Source of the DNA: Cyclobacterium sp.
GTDB taxonomy: Bacteria > Bacteroidota > Bacteroidia > Cytophagales > Cyclobacteriaceae
NCBI RefSeq assembly: GCF_014762705.1
Contig: NZ_JABURL010000123.1
Span: 1 to 64,000, forward strand
Reading direction: 5' to 3'
Length of the DNA stretch: 64,000 nt
In this document: positions 22,201 through 31,162 of the stretch, piece by piece
Layout: every line of letters begins with the position of its first letter
Numbering within the stretch: the stretch's first letter is position 1
Translations under genes and position numbers: made by a program
The notes under the pieces: generated by a model
What the model saw: only the letters and a program-made list of their open reading frames with translations
The model's database searches: none
What the model was told of the DNA's origin: nothing

Positions 22201-22375
22201 CCGAACCATTGGCACCGCAGCAGCAGGAGGAATGTTTATTGGAACTTTTGTCGGAATTATCCTCATTCCCGGACTATTCGTCGTGTTTGAATCCCTGGCT
22301 GCCTATTTCAAAAAGCAACCCGCACCGGTAGCTGAAGATCAAAGCGTTCCTTCAGGTAGTCTCAAAACTTCTTAA
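19208..22375 (+). CDS. RND efflux inner-membrane transporter (AcrB/HAE1 type)
   Basis: 1055 aa, FIKRPILSTVISILITLIGLLALFGLPVTQFPEIVPPSVTVTSQYRGANAEVV and AMVLAIGIVVDNAIVVVEAV. Confidence 0.97.
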   Translation: MFDLFIKRPILSTVISILITLIGLLALFGLPVTQFPEIVPPSVTVTSQYRGANAEVVTKAVTTPLERAINGVPGMTYMSSVNTNDGVSVITVFFNVGTDPDQAAVNVQNRVATVVDELPEEVIRAGVMTEKEVNSMLLYLNLMTSDSTQDEKFVYNFADINILPELKRIDGVGRAEIMGNRDYAMRIWLNPDRMVAYNLTPQDVSEAIQSQNVEAAPGKSGISSDRDPQALQYVLKYTGKFNTQEDYENITLKSLPDGSLLKIRDVAEVEFDSEDYNMVSMTDGRPSASIMIKQRPGSNAREVIQNIKDKMEELQGSSFPPGMKYNISYDVSRFLDASISEVVKTLIEAFLLVSFVVFIFLQDWRSTLIPAIAVPVSLIGTFFFMGLLGFSINMLTLFAMVLAIGIVVDNAIVVVEAVHVKMHQNGMNAKEATFAAMKEIGGAIIAITLVMSAVFIPVSFLSGPVGIFYRQFSLTLAIAIVISGINALTLSPALCSLLLKPVHHEKGKGLMSRFFTAFNEKYDAFSGKYAHFIGKTAGRKALTFGILILFFVLTYGMTFVLPTGFIPNEDQGMIYVNVTTPPGSTMDRTQQIMDDVQASILPFEEVETISTLAGYSLLTETAGASYGMGMINLVGWDDREADVNELIQKYQERTDHITGASIQFFGPPPVPGFGNASGFELQMQDKTGGDLEFTAQTVDDFLTAIRQRPEIQDAFTNFDPSFPQYILRVDHDKAAKLGVDVRASMQTLQSFIGSYYSSNFIQFGQMYKVMLQASPEFRTNPESLLKMYTKNKQGEMVPYSNFVTLERVYGPEQLTRYNMFISAMVNGDAAPGYSSGDAIRAVEETAVSILPRGFSIDWSGMTREQIASGNQAVYIFIICLLFVYLLLAAQYESYLLPLPVILSLPAGVFGSFLLLYLTGLENNIYAQVSLIMLIGLLGKNAILIIEIAVQSRQKGMGILASAKHAAVERLRPILMTSFAFISGLIPLALASGAGAIGNRTIGTAAAGGMFIGTFVGIILIPGLFVVFESLAAYFKKQPAPVAEDQSVPSGSLKTS

Positions 22376-22392
22376 AGTCAATTCCCTATTCT

Positions 22393-23850
22393 ATGAATAC
22401 CAAACAATCAAGATACCTGTTATTCTTTATTTTGCTTGGAATGGGTCTCTATTCCTGCAAAATACCGCAACATGTGACAGATGAACACATCAGCCCGCCG
22501 GAATCCTATCCCGAATCCCTGGCTTCTCCAGCGGATAGTACCAAACTGGCACTGACCCGGTGGGAGGCCTTTTTTGGTGACCCGCAACTACAGGCCCTGA
22601 TAAAAAACGGTTTGGAAAACAACCAGGATTTGGCCAAAACACTGATGCAGATCCGAATTGCCAGAGCGGCCATGAGCCGGGCAAAAATGGGCCAATTGCC
22701 TGAAATCAATCTTGAGGCCGGAGCAGGAATCCGGAAATTCGGCGACTATACCATGGACGGGGTCGGAAACGACGACACCAACCGTTCCCCCACCGTTCCG
22801 GAAGACAAACGTATTCCGGTGCCCTATAAGGATTTTATTCTGGGAGCGGCATTTAATTGGGAGCTGGATATCTGGGGAAAACTCAATATGAAAAAAAAGC
22901 AGGCTTTGTCCAGGTATCTGGCTTCAGAAGAAATGAGTAACCTGACAAAGACCTGGTTGATAGCGGAAATTGCCAATACCTATTACACCGTAGTGGGCCT
23001 GGATGAAGAAATAGAAACGCTGCTTTCCAATATCGCCTTCCAGGAACAGGCATTCGAATTGGGAAAAAGCTTGAAAAATGCCGGTCAGGAAAGCCAATTG
23101 TCGATCGATCAGTTTGAAGCCCTGATGCTCAACTCCAAGGGCCTTTTGGTCAGGAAACGCAGGGAACTGAGACAGGCAGAATTGAACCTGGCTTACCTCA
23201 CCGGGGGCTATCCGGAAGCCATATCCCGGCAGTCTTTGTCAGAAGTGGACATTTTTCCGGATGCCCTTCAGCTGGGTCTGCCATCGGATCTGTTAAGGAT
23301 GAGACCGGATATCCGGGCAGCCGAACAAACCCTTAAAGCCAATAACCTGGAAGTGGGAATCGCCAGAACGGCATTTTTCCCTACTTTTAACCTGTACGGC
23401 ATGGCCGGATTCAATGCTTTTGAATTCAGCAAGCTCTTTCTGAACCCGGCCTCAACAGTACACCAGTTAGGGGGAGGCCTGGTGGCACCGGTATTCAACA
23501 GAAACAGGATCAAGGCTGCTTATGAAAGCGCCAGGGCCCGGCAAAAGATAGCCTTGTATGACTATGAACAAACCGTTCTCAATGGTTATTTGGAAGTGCT
23601 GGGGCTGGTCAATAATTACACCACCTATCAGGAAGAACTCGAGTTGAAAACCAATGAGGTATTGGTGCAGCGGAGGTCTGTGGACAATGCCAATACCATG
23701 TTTAAGGTAGGATATGCAGACTACCTGGATGTGATCAATAGCCAGTCCAATGCCCTTTCTTCCGAGCTGGACTATATCAACCTAAAAGTGCAACAACTAC
23801 AAAATATCACCAGTTTGTACAGGGCCCTGGGCGGGGGCTGGCAGCAATAA
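22393..23850 (+). CDS. TolC/OprM-type efflux outer-membrane protein
   Basis: Lipoprotein signal (LYSCKIP) and NodT-family pattern GLPSDLLRMRPDIRAAEQTLKANN. Confidence 0.94.
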   Translation: MNTKQSRYLLFFILLGMGLYSCKIPQHVTDEHISPPESYPESLASPADSTKLALTRWEAFFGDPQLQALIKNGLENNQDLAKTLMQIRIARAAMSRAKMGQLPEINLEAGAGIRKFGDYTMDGVGNDDTNRSPTVPEDKRIPVPYKDFILGAAFNWELDIWGKLNMKKKQALSRYLASEEMSNLTKTWLIAEIANTYYTVVGLDEEIETLLSNIAFQEQAFELGKSLKNAGQESQLSIDQFEALMLNSKGLLVRKRRELRQAELNLAYLTGGYPEAISRQSLSEVDIFPDALQLGLPSDLLRMRPDIRAAEQTLKANNLEVGIARTAFFPTFNLYGMAGFNAFEFSKLFLNPASTVHQLGGGLVAPVFNRNRIKAAYESARARQKIALYDYEQTVLNGYLEVLGLVNNYTTYQEELELKTNEVLVQRRSVDNANTMFKVGYADYLDVINSQSNALSSELDYINLKVQQLQNITSLYRALGGGWQQ

Positions 23851-23930
23851 GCCTACTCTGCGAAGAGGCACATGAATAACAGGTAGGCAGTATGGTTACC
23901 GAAAAATTACTCCTACACATAGCAGGAAAA

Positions 23931-23963
23931 AATCCTGCCGGATAATGCCGGCAGGATTTTTTT
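23931..23963 (+). terminator. Intrinsic terminator downstream of RND operon
   Basis: AATCCTGCCGG-ataat-GCCGGCAGGATT followed by T run. Confidence 0.85.
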
Positions 23964-24219
23964 GTCCTTTTCCCCAGGAAGGGGATGCAATCATTTAAAT
24001 TCCGCCAAGCAATCCGGGAAGATAAAGCTGAATTTTTTAGTGGATAACAGACAATTGCAGTACTTCCTTTGACTGAATAAAGTTTTGATACCAGCATTCC
24101 CGATGATTTTAAAGAAATAATTAATAATATTAAACCCTGACTAAAAGTTGATTTTGTGAGGGATATCCAACTGGATTTTGTAAGCTATCCCTGATTATGT
24201 CAGGGTTATAATATGTTAT

Positions 24220-24717
24220 ATGCCATTAGAAAAAATAATTTCCGTGAAAGAAATAACAATTAAAAAGGGTGAAACAATACAGCGAAGTGGAGAGATTGGA
24301 ACAAAAGTATATCATGTAAAATCTGGACTATTACGCAGCTATTCTATTGATAAAAATGGCAAGGAAAATATTTTCATGTTTGCACCTGAAGGATGGGTTA
24401 TTGCAGACACTTGCGAACCTGAATCAAAATCAACTCTTTTTATAGATGCATTAGAAGATTCCACTGTTATTGAATTCAAAAAAGACCTCGAACGAGAAAA
24501 ACAGAATGTTGGAGCGATCACAAAAAGGTTGAATGCAATGCAAAATCGAATCATGATGCTAATTAGCACAAACGCCATTGAACGTTATGAGTACTTCATT
24601 CAAACCTATCCCAATATTGTCCAGCGTGTTCCTCAACACATGATTGCTTCATATATTGGTGTGAATCCTGAAACATTAAGCGCTGCCAAAGCAAAACGCC
24701 TGAAGAAAAGCAGTTAA
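24220..24717 (+). CDS. Crp/Fnr family transcriptional regulator (short N-terminus)
   Basis: cNMP-binding-like KGETIQRSGEIGTKVYHVKSGLLRSYSIDKNGKENIFMFAPEGW and C-terminal RVPQHMIASYIGVNPETLSAAKAKRLKK. Confidence 0.85.
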   Translation: MPLEKIISVKEITIKKGETIQRSGEIGTKVYHVKSGLLRSYSIDKNGKENIFMFAPEGWVIADTCEPESKSTLFIDALEDSTVIEFKKDLEREKQNVGAITKRLNAMQNRIMMLISTNAIERYEYFIQTYPNIVQRVPQHMIASYIGVNPETLSAAKAKRLKKSS

Positions 24718-24798
24718 TTCATTTCTTATGAAATCATAATGGATAGGTTTTACCCTAGAATTAACTTTGCACTTCAGTAAAACAATATCAAAATAGAA

Positions 24799-25248
24799 AT
24801 GAAAAATTTATTAAAAGTATCAGCTGTACTTTGGATCATTTGGGGACTTATACACGTTTTGGCAGGAGTAATGACAATGAAAGGAATATTGACCAATGAC
24901 ATTGCTTCGTCAGTTGCAGGAATTGCTGATGCCGTGGACTCTGAATCGTTGCAAATGAACTACCCAAAAGCAGCAGGTGCAGTAATCGGACAACACGGAT
25001 TTAACTTACTTTGGATTGGATTGGTAACACTCATAAGTGCTTTCTTTATTTGGAAAGGAAATAAAAATGCAATTTTTCTTGCTGCAATTTGTGGTGGTTT
25101 AGCTGATTTAGGCTATTTCCTATTTATGGATTTAGGCGAATATGTAAATTTTATGCCTGGAACCGTAATGACTATAGTTTCATCTTTAGCAATAATTACA
25201 TCCTTTTATGCTTATTCTAAAAGCAGGAAACTAAATACATCCGAATAA
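24799..25248 (+). CDS. Hypothetical membrane protein (about 4 TM)
   Basis: Hydrophobic segments; preceded by TAACTTTG (24762-24769), resembling a Bacteroidota -7 element. Confidence 0.7.
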   Translation: MKNLLKVSAVLWIIWGLIHVLAGVMTMKGILTNDIASSVAGIADAVDSESLQMNYPKAAGAVIGQHGFNLLWIGLVTLISAFFIWKGNKNAIFLAAICGGLADLGYFLFMDLGEYVNFMPGTVMTIVSSLAIITSFYAYSKSRKLNTSE

Positions 25249-25317
25249 AAAACGGCATACAATCGAGTAGCCTGACCTGAGCCAAATGGCTCAGGTTGAG
25301 GCTCTCACACCACCAAG

Positions 25318-25885
25318 GTGCGACAAGAAGTCGCTTTGATAACTGTTTAACGTTCCATGAACGATTAAACCTTGTGTTCCATCACAAGTAGCCTATGGAC
25401 ACGTGCATTTCTGGTAACGGAATTGTGCGAAGCTATCCGGACAATATAGCCCGTAAAGAGATTCTGCTAAGAATGTCTGTTGCGCACCAACGTCAGGTGC
25501 GGGGGAGTATTGGGTATGGTCAACATACGTGAACTGCTGATAAATGTCGTGACGTGTAGACAGCGAAAGACGTTGACAGGCTGTGACTAAAGCGGTCTGC
25601 CTGGCAGGCTTTGCGGTGTCTGCTACATGGATTTCAATTTTCCCGGCAAAGAGGCAGGATCAAAACCCTCCTATCATCTAATCGTAACTTGGTAAGTACT
25701 CCGAGACAGCTTGCCCCAACACCTCCTGGCGATCCCCAAGCTAAGGGATACAGAAATTCGGCACAGGCTACTGATGGGGATTAGTACAGGCTTTCACCCG
25801 TTGGAACGGTCAACTTTTTGACCTATATTCACCATTCAAGGCACACACATTGGCTTGAGTACAGCGGGAAGGAAGCGAATAAAAT
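25318..25885 (+). mobile_element. Group II intron 5' fragment (domains I-III and start of IV), no reverse transcriptase ORF
   Basis: 5' GTGCGAC boundary-like motif and bacterial group II intron RNA pattern (GCGAAGCTATCCGGACAATATAGCCCGTAAAGAGATTCTGCTAAGAATG ... GAAATTCGGCACAGGCTACTGATGGGGATTAGTACAGGCTTTCACCCGTTGGAACGG ... GAGTACAGCGGGAAGGAAGCGAA); no ORF or recognisable domain V follows. Confidence 0.7.
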
Positions 25886-25994
25886 AAATTTAGTATATTA
25901 AATGAAGTTCGGGAAAGCCGGGGGATTGGGCTCCGAAAACCCCCACAGCACCCAAGCCCGAACCTTGCCATTAATTTGGAAAATATAAAAACAA

Positions 25995-26576
25995 ATGGAA
26001 AAATTACTCTTTGATTTCATCTCAAAATATATCACCCTCACAGCGGATGAAGAAAAAGCTTTAATAGACCTAAATATCTTTCGTTCTTTTAAAAAAGGAA
26101 CTTTACTGTTAGCGGAGGGACAAAAGTCGAACAATGGTTATTTTGTATTAAAAGGCTGCATTCGAATCTATTATATGATTGATGGAGAGGAGAAAACAAC
26201 CGCTTTTTATACCGAAATGGAAGGTTTTACCCCTCCAGGTGTGGTGGACAAAAAGCCATCGAAGTTCTATGTTTCCTGTGTCGAGGACTCGATTCTTACC
26301 ATTTCTGACCCTAGTATGGAAGAAGAGATTTTCCAAAAATTTCCAAAATTTGAAACAATGTGCCGGGTTTTATCGGAAGAGCTTCTGGTAAAGCAACAGC
26401 TTGATTTTGATACCTTTAAAACCTCATCCCCTGAGCAGCGTTACCTTAAACTTTTAGAAAATCGCCCCGATTTGATTCAGCGTGTTCCGCAATATCAATT
26501 AGCAAGTTTTTTGGGTATTAAACCGCAATCTTTGAGCAGGTTACGTGCAAGAGTACTTGAAAAAAATAAGAGATAA
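25995..26576 (+). CDS. Crp/Fnr family transcriptional regulator
   Basis: cNMP-binding fold plus QRVPQYQLASFLGIKPQSLSRLRARVLEKNKR. Confidence 0.9.
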   Translation: MEKLLFDFISKYITLTADEEKALIDLNIFRSFKKGTLLLAEGQKSNNGYFVLKGCIRIYYMIDGEEKTTAFYTEMEGFTPPGVVDKKPSKFYVSCVEDSILTISDPSMEEEIFQKFPKFETMCRVLSEELLVKQQLDFDTFKTSSPEQRYLKLLENRPDLIQRVPQYQLASFLGIKPQSLSRLRARVLEKNKR

Positions 26577-26660
26577 AATCCCTTTCTTAACTTAAGTGAA
26601 CGATTATCGGTTTCGCACTCCCCTATTTTTGTCATATCGTTTTACATTAACTAAACAGAT

Positions 26661-27281
26661 ATGCAAAAGAAATTTTTATGGATTGGAATTGTTTTAGCTT
26701 TGACAAGCAGTTTTAAGGTCAATGCACAATACTCTATGCAGGATAGCAATTCCAAAAGATATTTTATTGGAAGTACATTTTTCGTCCTGGGAAATTTCGT
26801 TGAGAGCAACCAACCTGATTTTGCTCAGCTTAATTTTGGCTACCGCATCACAGAAAAGAATGTGGTATCCCTAGAGCTAAAAACCTGGAAATACGCCTGG
26901 TCCCTGGGTATTCCCTATGGAGATTCTTATGAAGCACCGGAAGAAAAGTTTCCCGGCTACATCAGAGAATATGGCTTTGCAGTAGCTTATCAGCGATTCT
27001 TGTGGAAGGGCCTTTATGCTGGAGTTCACGTAATGAATGCCTGGCAAAGCTTTGTTGACGAGGACAACCAGAAAATTGGTAAGGGCTTTCAGATTTTCAA
27101 CACCTATAGAGTGGGCTATCACATTAAACTATTTAGAAACAGAATATTTATAGAACCATCTTTAGCTATTACGCATCGTCCGTACCACACAAAAATGCCT
27201 GATTCCTTTAAACAACTTGATGACAAAAATTCAAAATTCTTTTTCGGAGAACCGGGTCTGCATTTTGGGTTTAATTTTTAA
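26661..27281 (+). CDS. Hypothetical secreted/outer-membrane beta-barrel-like protein
   Basis: Signal peptide, aromatic-rich strands, C-terminal GLHFGFNF. Confidence 0.65.
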   Translation: MQKKFLWIGIVLALTSSFKVNAQYSMQDSNSKRYFIGSTFFVLGNFVESNQPDFAQLNFGYRITEKNVVSLELKTWKYAWSLGIPYGDSYEAPEEKFPGYIREYGFAVAYQRFLWKGLYAGVHVMNAWQSFVDEDNQKIGKGFQIFNTYRVGYHIKLFRNRIFIEPSLAITHRPYHTKMPDSFKQLDDKNSKFFFGEPGLHFGFNF

Positions 27282-27284
27282 TCG

Positions 27285-27653
27285 ATGAAAACTATCCTGA
27301 ATCTAACAAAATCAGTCATTTTCGTATTCTCATTCGCACTAATTTCATGCGAAAAAGAAGACCCCCATTTCTCACCTACAAATTTGTGCGAAGTACAAAA
27401 CCCCGTACAGGAAGTAGAATGGCTAAAAAATGCCATTGATGAAGTGCGTAGTGATGAATACTCCTATTATTCCACGGCTTTGTATCAAGGTGAAAGGGTC
27501 TTCTTCTATGGAAATTGCGACCCACTGATCAATTATGCATCATTCATTAGAAACTGTGCCGGCGATAATTTAGGAAATACAGAGGAGCTTTATAATAGAC
27601 TTTCAGAAATAAATGTGCTATGGAAACACGAAAACTCAAAATGTATTTTTTAA
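27285..27653 (+). CDS. Hypothetical lipoprotein
   Basis: Lipobox-like VFSFALISCEKED; 4 nt after the preceding gene. Confidence 0.6.
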   Translation: MKTILNLTKSVIFVFSFALISCEKEDPHFSPTNLCEVQNPVQEVEWLKNAIDEVRSDEYSYYSTALYQGERVFFYGNCDPLINYASFIRNCAGDNLGNTEELYNRLSEINVLWKHENSKCIF

Positions 27654-27845
27654 TACAATCATTTACCCCAAATAATCAATAGTTTAATGTTTAATAGGTC
27701 CAATATTAATTGTATTAATAATGATAGGGTATAAAAATTAAAACCTTCGAAAAAGTCGATGGACTTGAGAATATGTATGCTAGCCGGCTCAGAAAAAGGG
27801 ATCTGCAACTAAGCACTGAAAGGGATTCAGTTTTCTCAATCCGGA

Positions 27846-28964
27846 TCATAGATAAGCCGGTTCCTGCTGGCTCAGGCAATGGAAAGATCCCAGCCCCCAA
27901 ATCAAATCCCAGGAATCTATACCCACCACCTGCCTGTCGGGAAAACAGCCGCTGAGTATATCCAGTGCTTTTTCATCATTTTTATCCCTGAAGGTGGGCA
28001 CAATCACATGTTTATTGGCGATGTAAAAATTGGCATAACTGGCCGGTAAGCGGGTATCTTCGTAAATCACAGGAGAAGGCATGGGTAATTCAACAATATC
28101 CAGGGACTGCCCGTCCGGAAGCCTGAAAGCCTGTAACATCTCCAGGTTTTCTTTCAATACCTGGAAATTCTCATCCTTTTTTTCGGACTCGACCACGGTC
28201 ACCACTTTATTTTCGCTGACAAAGCGGGTAAGGTCATCCACATGTCCATCTGTATCATCCCCAATGATCCCATCTTTTAGCCAAAGTAGCTGCTGTATAC
28301 CATAATAGTCCCTCAATATATTTTCGATCTCTTCCCGGCTATGTTGGGGATTCCTGTTGGGGTTTAACAAACAGGCTTCGGTAGTGATCAGGGTACCTTT
28401 GCCGTTAAAATCCACCGATCCCCCTTCCATAATGATACCGGGTTTAAAGCAGGGAATATTCAAAATCAAGGCCACTTTTTCCGGGATTTGATTGTCCAGG
28501 TCATAGGGTGGGTATTTATTCCCCCAGGCATTGTATCCCCAATCCACGATGGCTTTTCCCATTTCCTTATCCTTATTCAGCAAAAAAGAAGGGCCATGGT
28601 CCCTGCACCAGGCATCGTTGGTAGGAAAATGGTGAAAAATCACCTGATTCATGTCTGCCTCTGCCCTGTCAAGCTGCTCGCAGGCAAAAGTTTGCATGGC
28701 TGAATCGCTTACCATGATGTTCACTTTTTCACCTTGTGTCAGATAAGCCACAAACTTACTGTAGGCGGGATAAATGGTTTCGATTTTTCCCGGCCAGGAG
28801 GCTTCCTTATGAGGCCAGCTCAACCAGGTGGCATCGTGTCTGTGAAATTCCGCAGGAAAGAAATACCCCAAAGCTGAGGGGCATACCGGGTCAGTGCCTG
28901 AATTGCCTTTAAAATTAAATTTAGGATCAATTTCCATCCAGGTAGCGCTTGAGAATTGGGTCAT
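27846..28964 (-). CDS. aguA: Agmatine deiminase
   Basis: Peptidyl-arginine deiminase family: FFPAEFHRHDATWLSWPH, DAWCRDHGPSFL, EGGSVDFNGKGTLITTEACLLNPNRNP, C-terminal GSFHCLSQQEP. Confidence 0.93.
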   Translation of the reverse strand: MTQFSSATWMEIDPKFNFKGNSGTDPVCPSALGYFFPAEFHRHDATWLSWPHKEASWPGKIETIYPAYSKFVAYLTQGEKVNIMVSDSAMQTFACEQLDRAEADMNQVIFHHFPTNDAWCRDHGPSFLLNKDKEMGKAIVDWGYNAWGNKYPPYDLDNQIPEKVALILNIPCFKPGIIMEGGSVDFNGKGTLITTEACLLNPNRNPQHSREEIENILRDYYGIQQLLWLKDGIIGDDTDGHVDDLTRFVSENKVVTVVESEKKDENFQVLKENLEMLQAFRLPDGQSLDIVELPMPSPVIYEDTRLPASYANFYIANKHVIVPTFRDKNDEKALDILSGCFPDRQVVGIDSWDLIWGLGSFHCLSQQEPAYL

Positions 28965-29802
28965 AACTATCTATCCTTCTATCCCTAAGAAAAGGCCAAT
29001 GGGTCCTGTAACGGTCAGATCCGGACAGGCTGACAGGAACTACCTGCACTGCTTCCTCCAAATGTGGGGCCTGATAAATGACTTTTCCGAATGCGTTGGT
29101 CACAAAAGAACCTCCCCAAAACTGCAATTCTCCCTCTTTTCCGGTACGGTTTACAGCTATTACCGGAACCCCGTTGGCAACTGCATGAGATTTTTGTATG
29201 GTTTGCCAGGCCTGGTATTGTTCTTCATTGGTGTCCGGATCCTGCGATTCATGCCAGCCAATGGCTGTTGGGTAAAACAACATATCAGCACCCATAAGAC
29301 TGGTGATCCTGGCTGCTTCGGGATACCACTGGTCCCAACAAATGAGTATTCCCAAATTGCCATATCTTGTGGAAAATACTTTGTACCCCAGATCACCGGG
29401 GGTAAAATAAAATTTTTCATAAAAACCGGGATCATCCGGTATGTGCATTTTGCGGTATTTACCCAAATAGCTGCCATCGGCATCCAGCACTGCTGTAGTA
29501 TTGTGGTATATGCCCTCCGCACGCTTTTCAAACAGAGAGGCAATGATGACGATATCCAGCTCTGCAGCCAACTTTGAAAAGATTTCGGTACTTGGACCAG
29601 GAATTTTTTCAGCAAGTGAGAAGTTTTCATAAGCTTCTACATCGCAGAAATAAAGCGACCTGAAAAGCTCCTGCAGACAAACAATCCTGGCACCCTGACC
29701 GGCCGCCTTTTTGATGGCGGCAACTGTTTTTTCAACATTCGCTTCAGGTTCTCCCCCACAAGTGAGTTGCACCAAACCAATATTAATATTCTTTTCTGTC
29801 AA
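28927..29802 (-). CDS. aguB: N-carbamoylputrescine amidase / carbon-nitrogen hydrolase
   Basis: Nitrilase fold: CLQELF, YRKMHIPD, LGILICWDQWYPEAARI; adjacent to aguA. Confidence 0.93.
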   Translation of the reverse strand: MTEKNINIGLVQLTCGGEPEANVEKTVAAIKKAAGQGARIVCLQELFRSLYFCDVEAYENFSLAEKIPGPSTEIFSKLAAELDIVIIASLFEKRAEGIYHNTTAVLDADGSYLGKYRKMHIPDDPGFYEKFYFTPGDLGYKVFSTRYGNLGILICWDQWYPEAARITSLMGADMLFYPTAIGWHESQDPDTNEEQYQAWQTIQKSHAVANGVPVIAVNRTGKEGELQFWGGSFVTNAFGKVIYQAPHLEEAVQVVPVSLSGSDRYRTHWPFLRDRRIDSYDPILKRYLDGN

Positions 29803-29860
29803 AGGAATTTTATTTAATTGTATGAATACCTGTTACTTAATCCAAAAACTTAAAAAAATA

Positions 29861-31000
29861 CTAAGTAGCCAATAGTTGCATTTTCTCTTTATGGATGACC
29901 GGATTGGCATACATGGCAAGGAAATTTCTTACAGCCACCGGATTATCCAATTCCACACCCTCTCTCATTCTTTCCTCAAATTCATCTTTTTCCTGAACGG
30001 TATATTGATCTTTATGTTCTTCTGATTGGTTGAGCAAATCCAGGGCAATGTAGTTGGTTGGCCATAGCCGGTAATTTTTTACAATTTCTTTATCCAGCTC
30101 CTCCACCAACAATTGTAATTGTTTATTTACCGTTTTTTCCTTTTCAAATATTACCTCTATTTCTTTTTCCAGTATCTCACCTACCGAGATGTGAATCCGC
30201 TTTTTTTGCCCCATTATACCACTCATAAGGGTAATAAAATCCTCATTTTTTTGCTTCACATAAGCCTCTTCCCGGGACTTTGCCAAAAGCTCGGGCATTT
30301 TAAGCATATCCGTAGGATCATTTTCATAGGAAATGGATACCGGCACAATCTTAAGCTTGATAAAATAATCCTTTAAAGGCATCTCTCCGCAGGCTTTAGA
30401 CAGCATTTTCAACACCCCTTTCTGTGTCAAATCCATCCCATCCTTGGTTCTTCCCTCTCTCTGGGCAATCCAAACAGACCTGTTTTGGGAAAAAATGGCC
30501 TCACGGATAAATTCAGCATTGAGCAGGGAATATTCCAACATGGCCTTATGGCTCAGCCCCCTGTGCACGATGAAATTCCGCGTAAGCCTGGATAGGGTTT
30601 TTAAAAATGGTTTCTTAACCAGATTATCTCCAATAGCAGAAGTGGTCATTAACATGCCGTGTTCGTACAGGGTCGTGTTCAAGAGGGAAGTATCGAGGAT
30701 GATATCCCGGTGGTTGGAAATAAACAAATAGGCCGTATTGGGTTGCAGCTTTTCAAAACCCGAGGTTGTCAGCCCATTCGAACTGATGGCCAGCACCTTT
30801 TGAACGGAATGGTATATGAAGTTGATCTGAAAGTCTCGTATTGAATGCGTTTTTAGCAACTGCTCTGTCCATTCTTCATCCGTCTTATCAGGAAAAGTAA
30901 AATTCATCATTGCTTTCATCATGGGATGAGCTGCCACTTCCATCAAAGCCCGGTTGACTTCACTATCATAAAAAGGTCTTATCGAATCAAATTTGGACAT
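29861..31000 (-). CDS. 1-acyl-sn-glycerol-3-phosphate acyltransferase family protein
   Basis: PlsC-like motif block YLFISNHRDIILDTSLLN and VWIAQREGRTKDG. Confidence 0.85.
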   Translation of the reverse strand: MSKFDSIRPFYDSEVNRALMEVAAHPMMKAMMNFTFPDKTDEEWTEQLLKTHSIRDFQINFIYHSVQKVLAISSNGLTTSGFEKLQPNTAYLFISNHRDIILDTSLLNTTLYEHGMLMTTSAIGDNLVKKPFLKTLSRLTRNFIVHRGLSHKAMLEYSLLNAEFIREAIFSQNRSVWIAQREGRTKDGMDLTQKGVLKMLSKACGEMPLKDYFIKLKIVPVSISYENDPTDMLKMPELLAKSREEAYVKQKNEDFITLMSGIMGQKKRIHISVGEILEKEIEVIFEKEKTVNKQLQLLVEELDKEIVKNYRLWPTNYIALDLLNQSEEHKDQYTVQEKDEFEERMREGVELDNPVAVRNFLAMYANPVIHKEKMQLLAT

Positions 31001-31082
31001 ACTTTATCTATTAATAGGGTGCAAATTACAAAAAATGGCCCAAAGGTTCCTTCCTTTTGTCAAACAATAGTACTGAAACAAA

Positions 31083-31112
31083 AAAGCCCCGGGTAGAATG
31101 GGGCTTTTTTTT
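31083..31112. terminator. Bidirectional intrinsic terminator
   Basis: AAAGCCCC-gggtagaat-GGGGCTTTTTTTT. Confidence 0.8.
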
Positions 31113-31162
31113 AAGTTTGGCTTCACCTTATTGGGGTTTCAGCACCAGAAAATAAATTTTTA

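Noticed and set aside
29160-29630. 156-aa minus-strand ORF
   Set aside because: Out-of-frame within the aguB coding region, whose own frame is intact.
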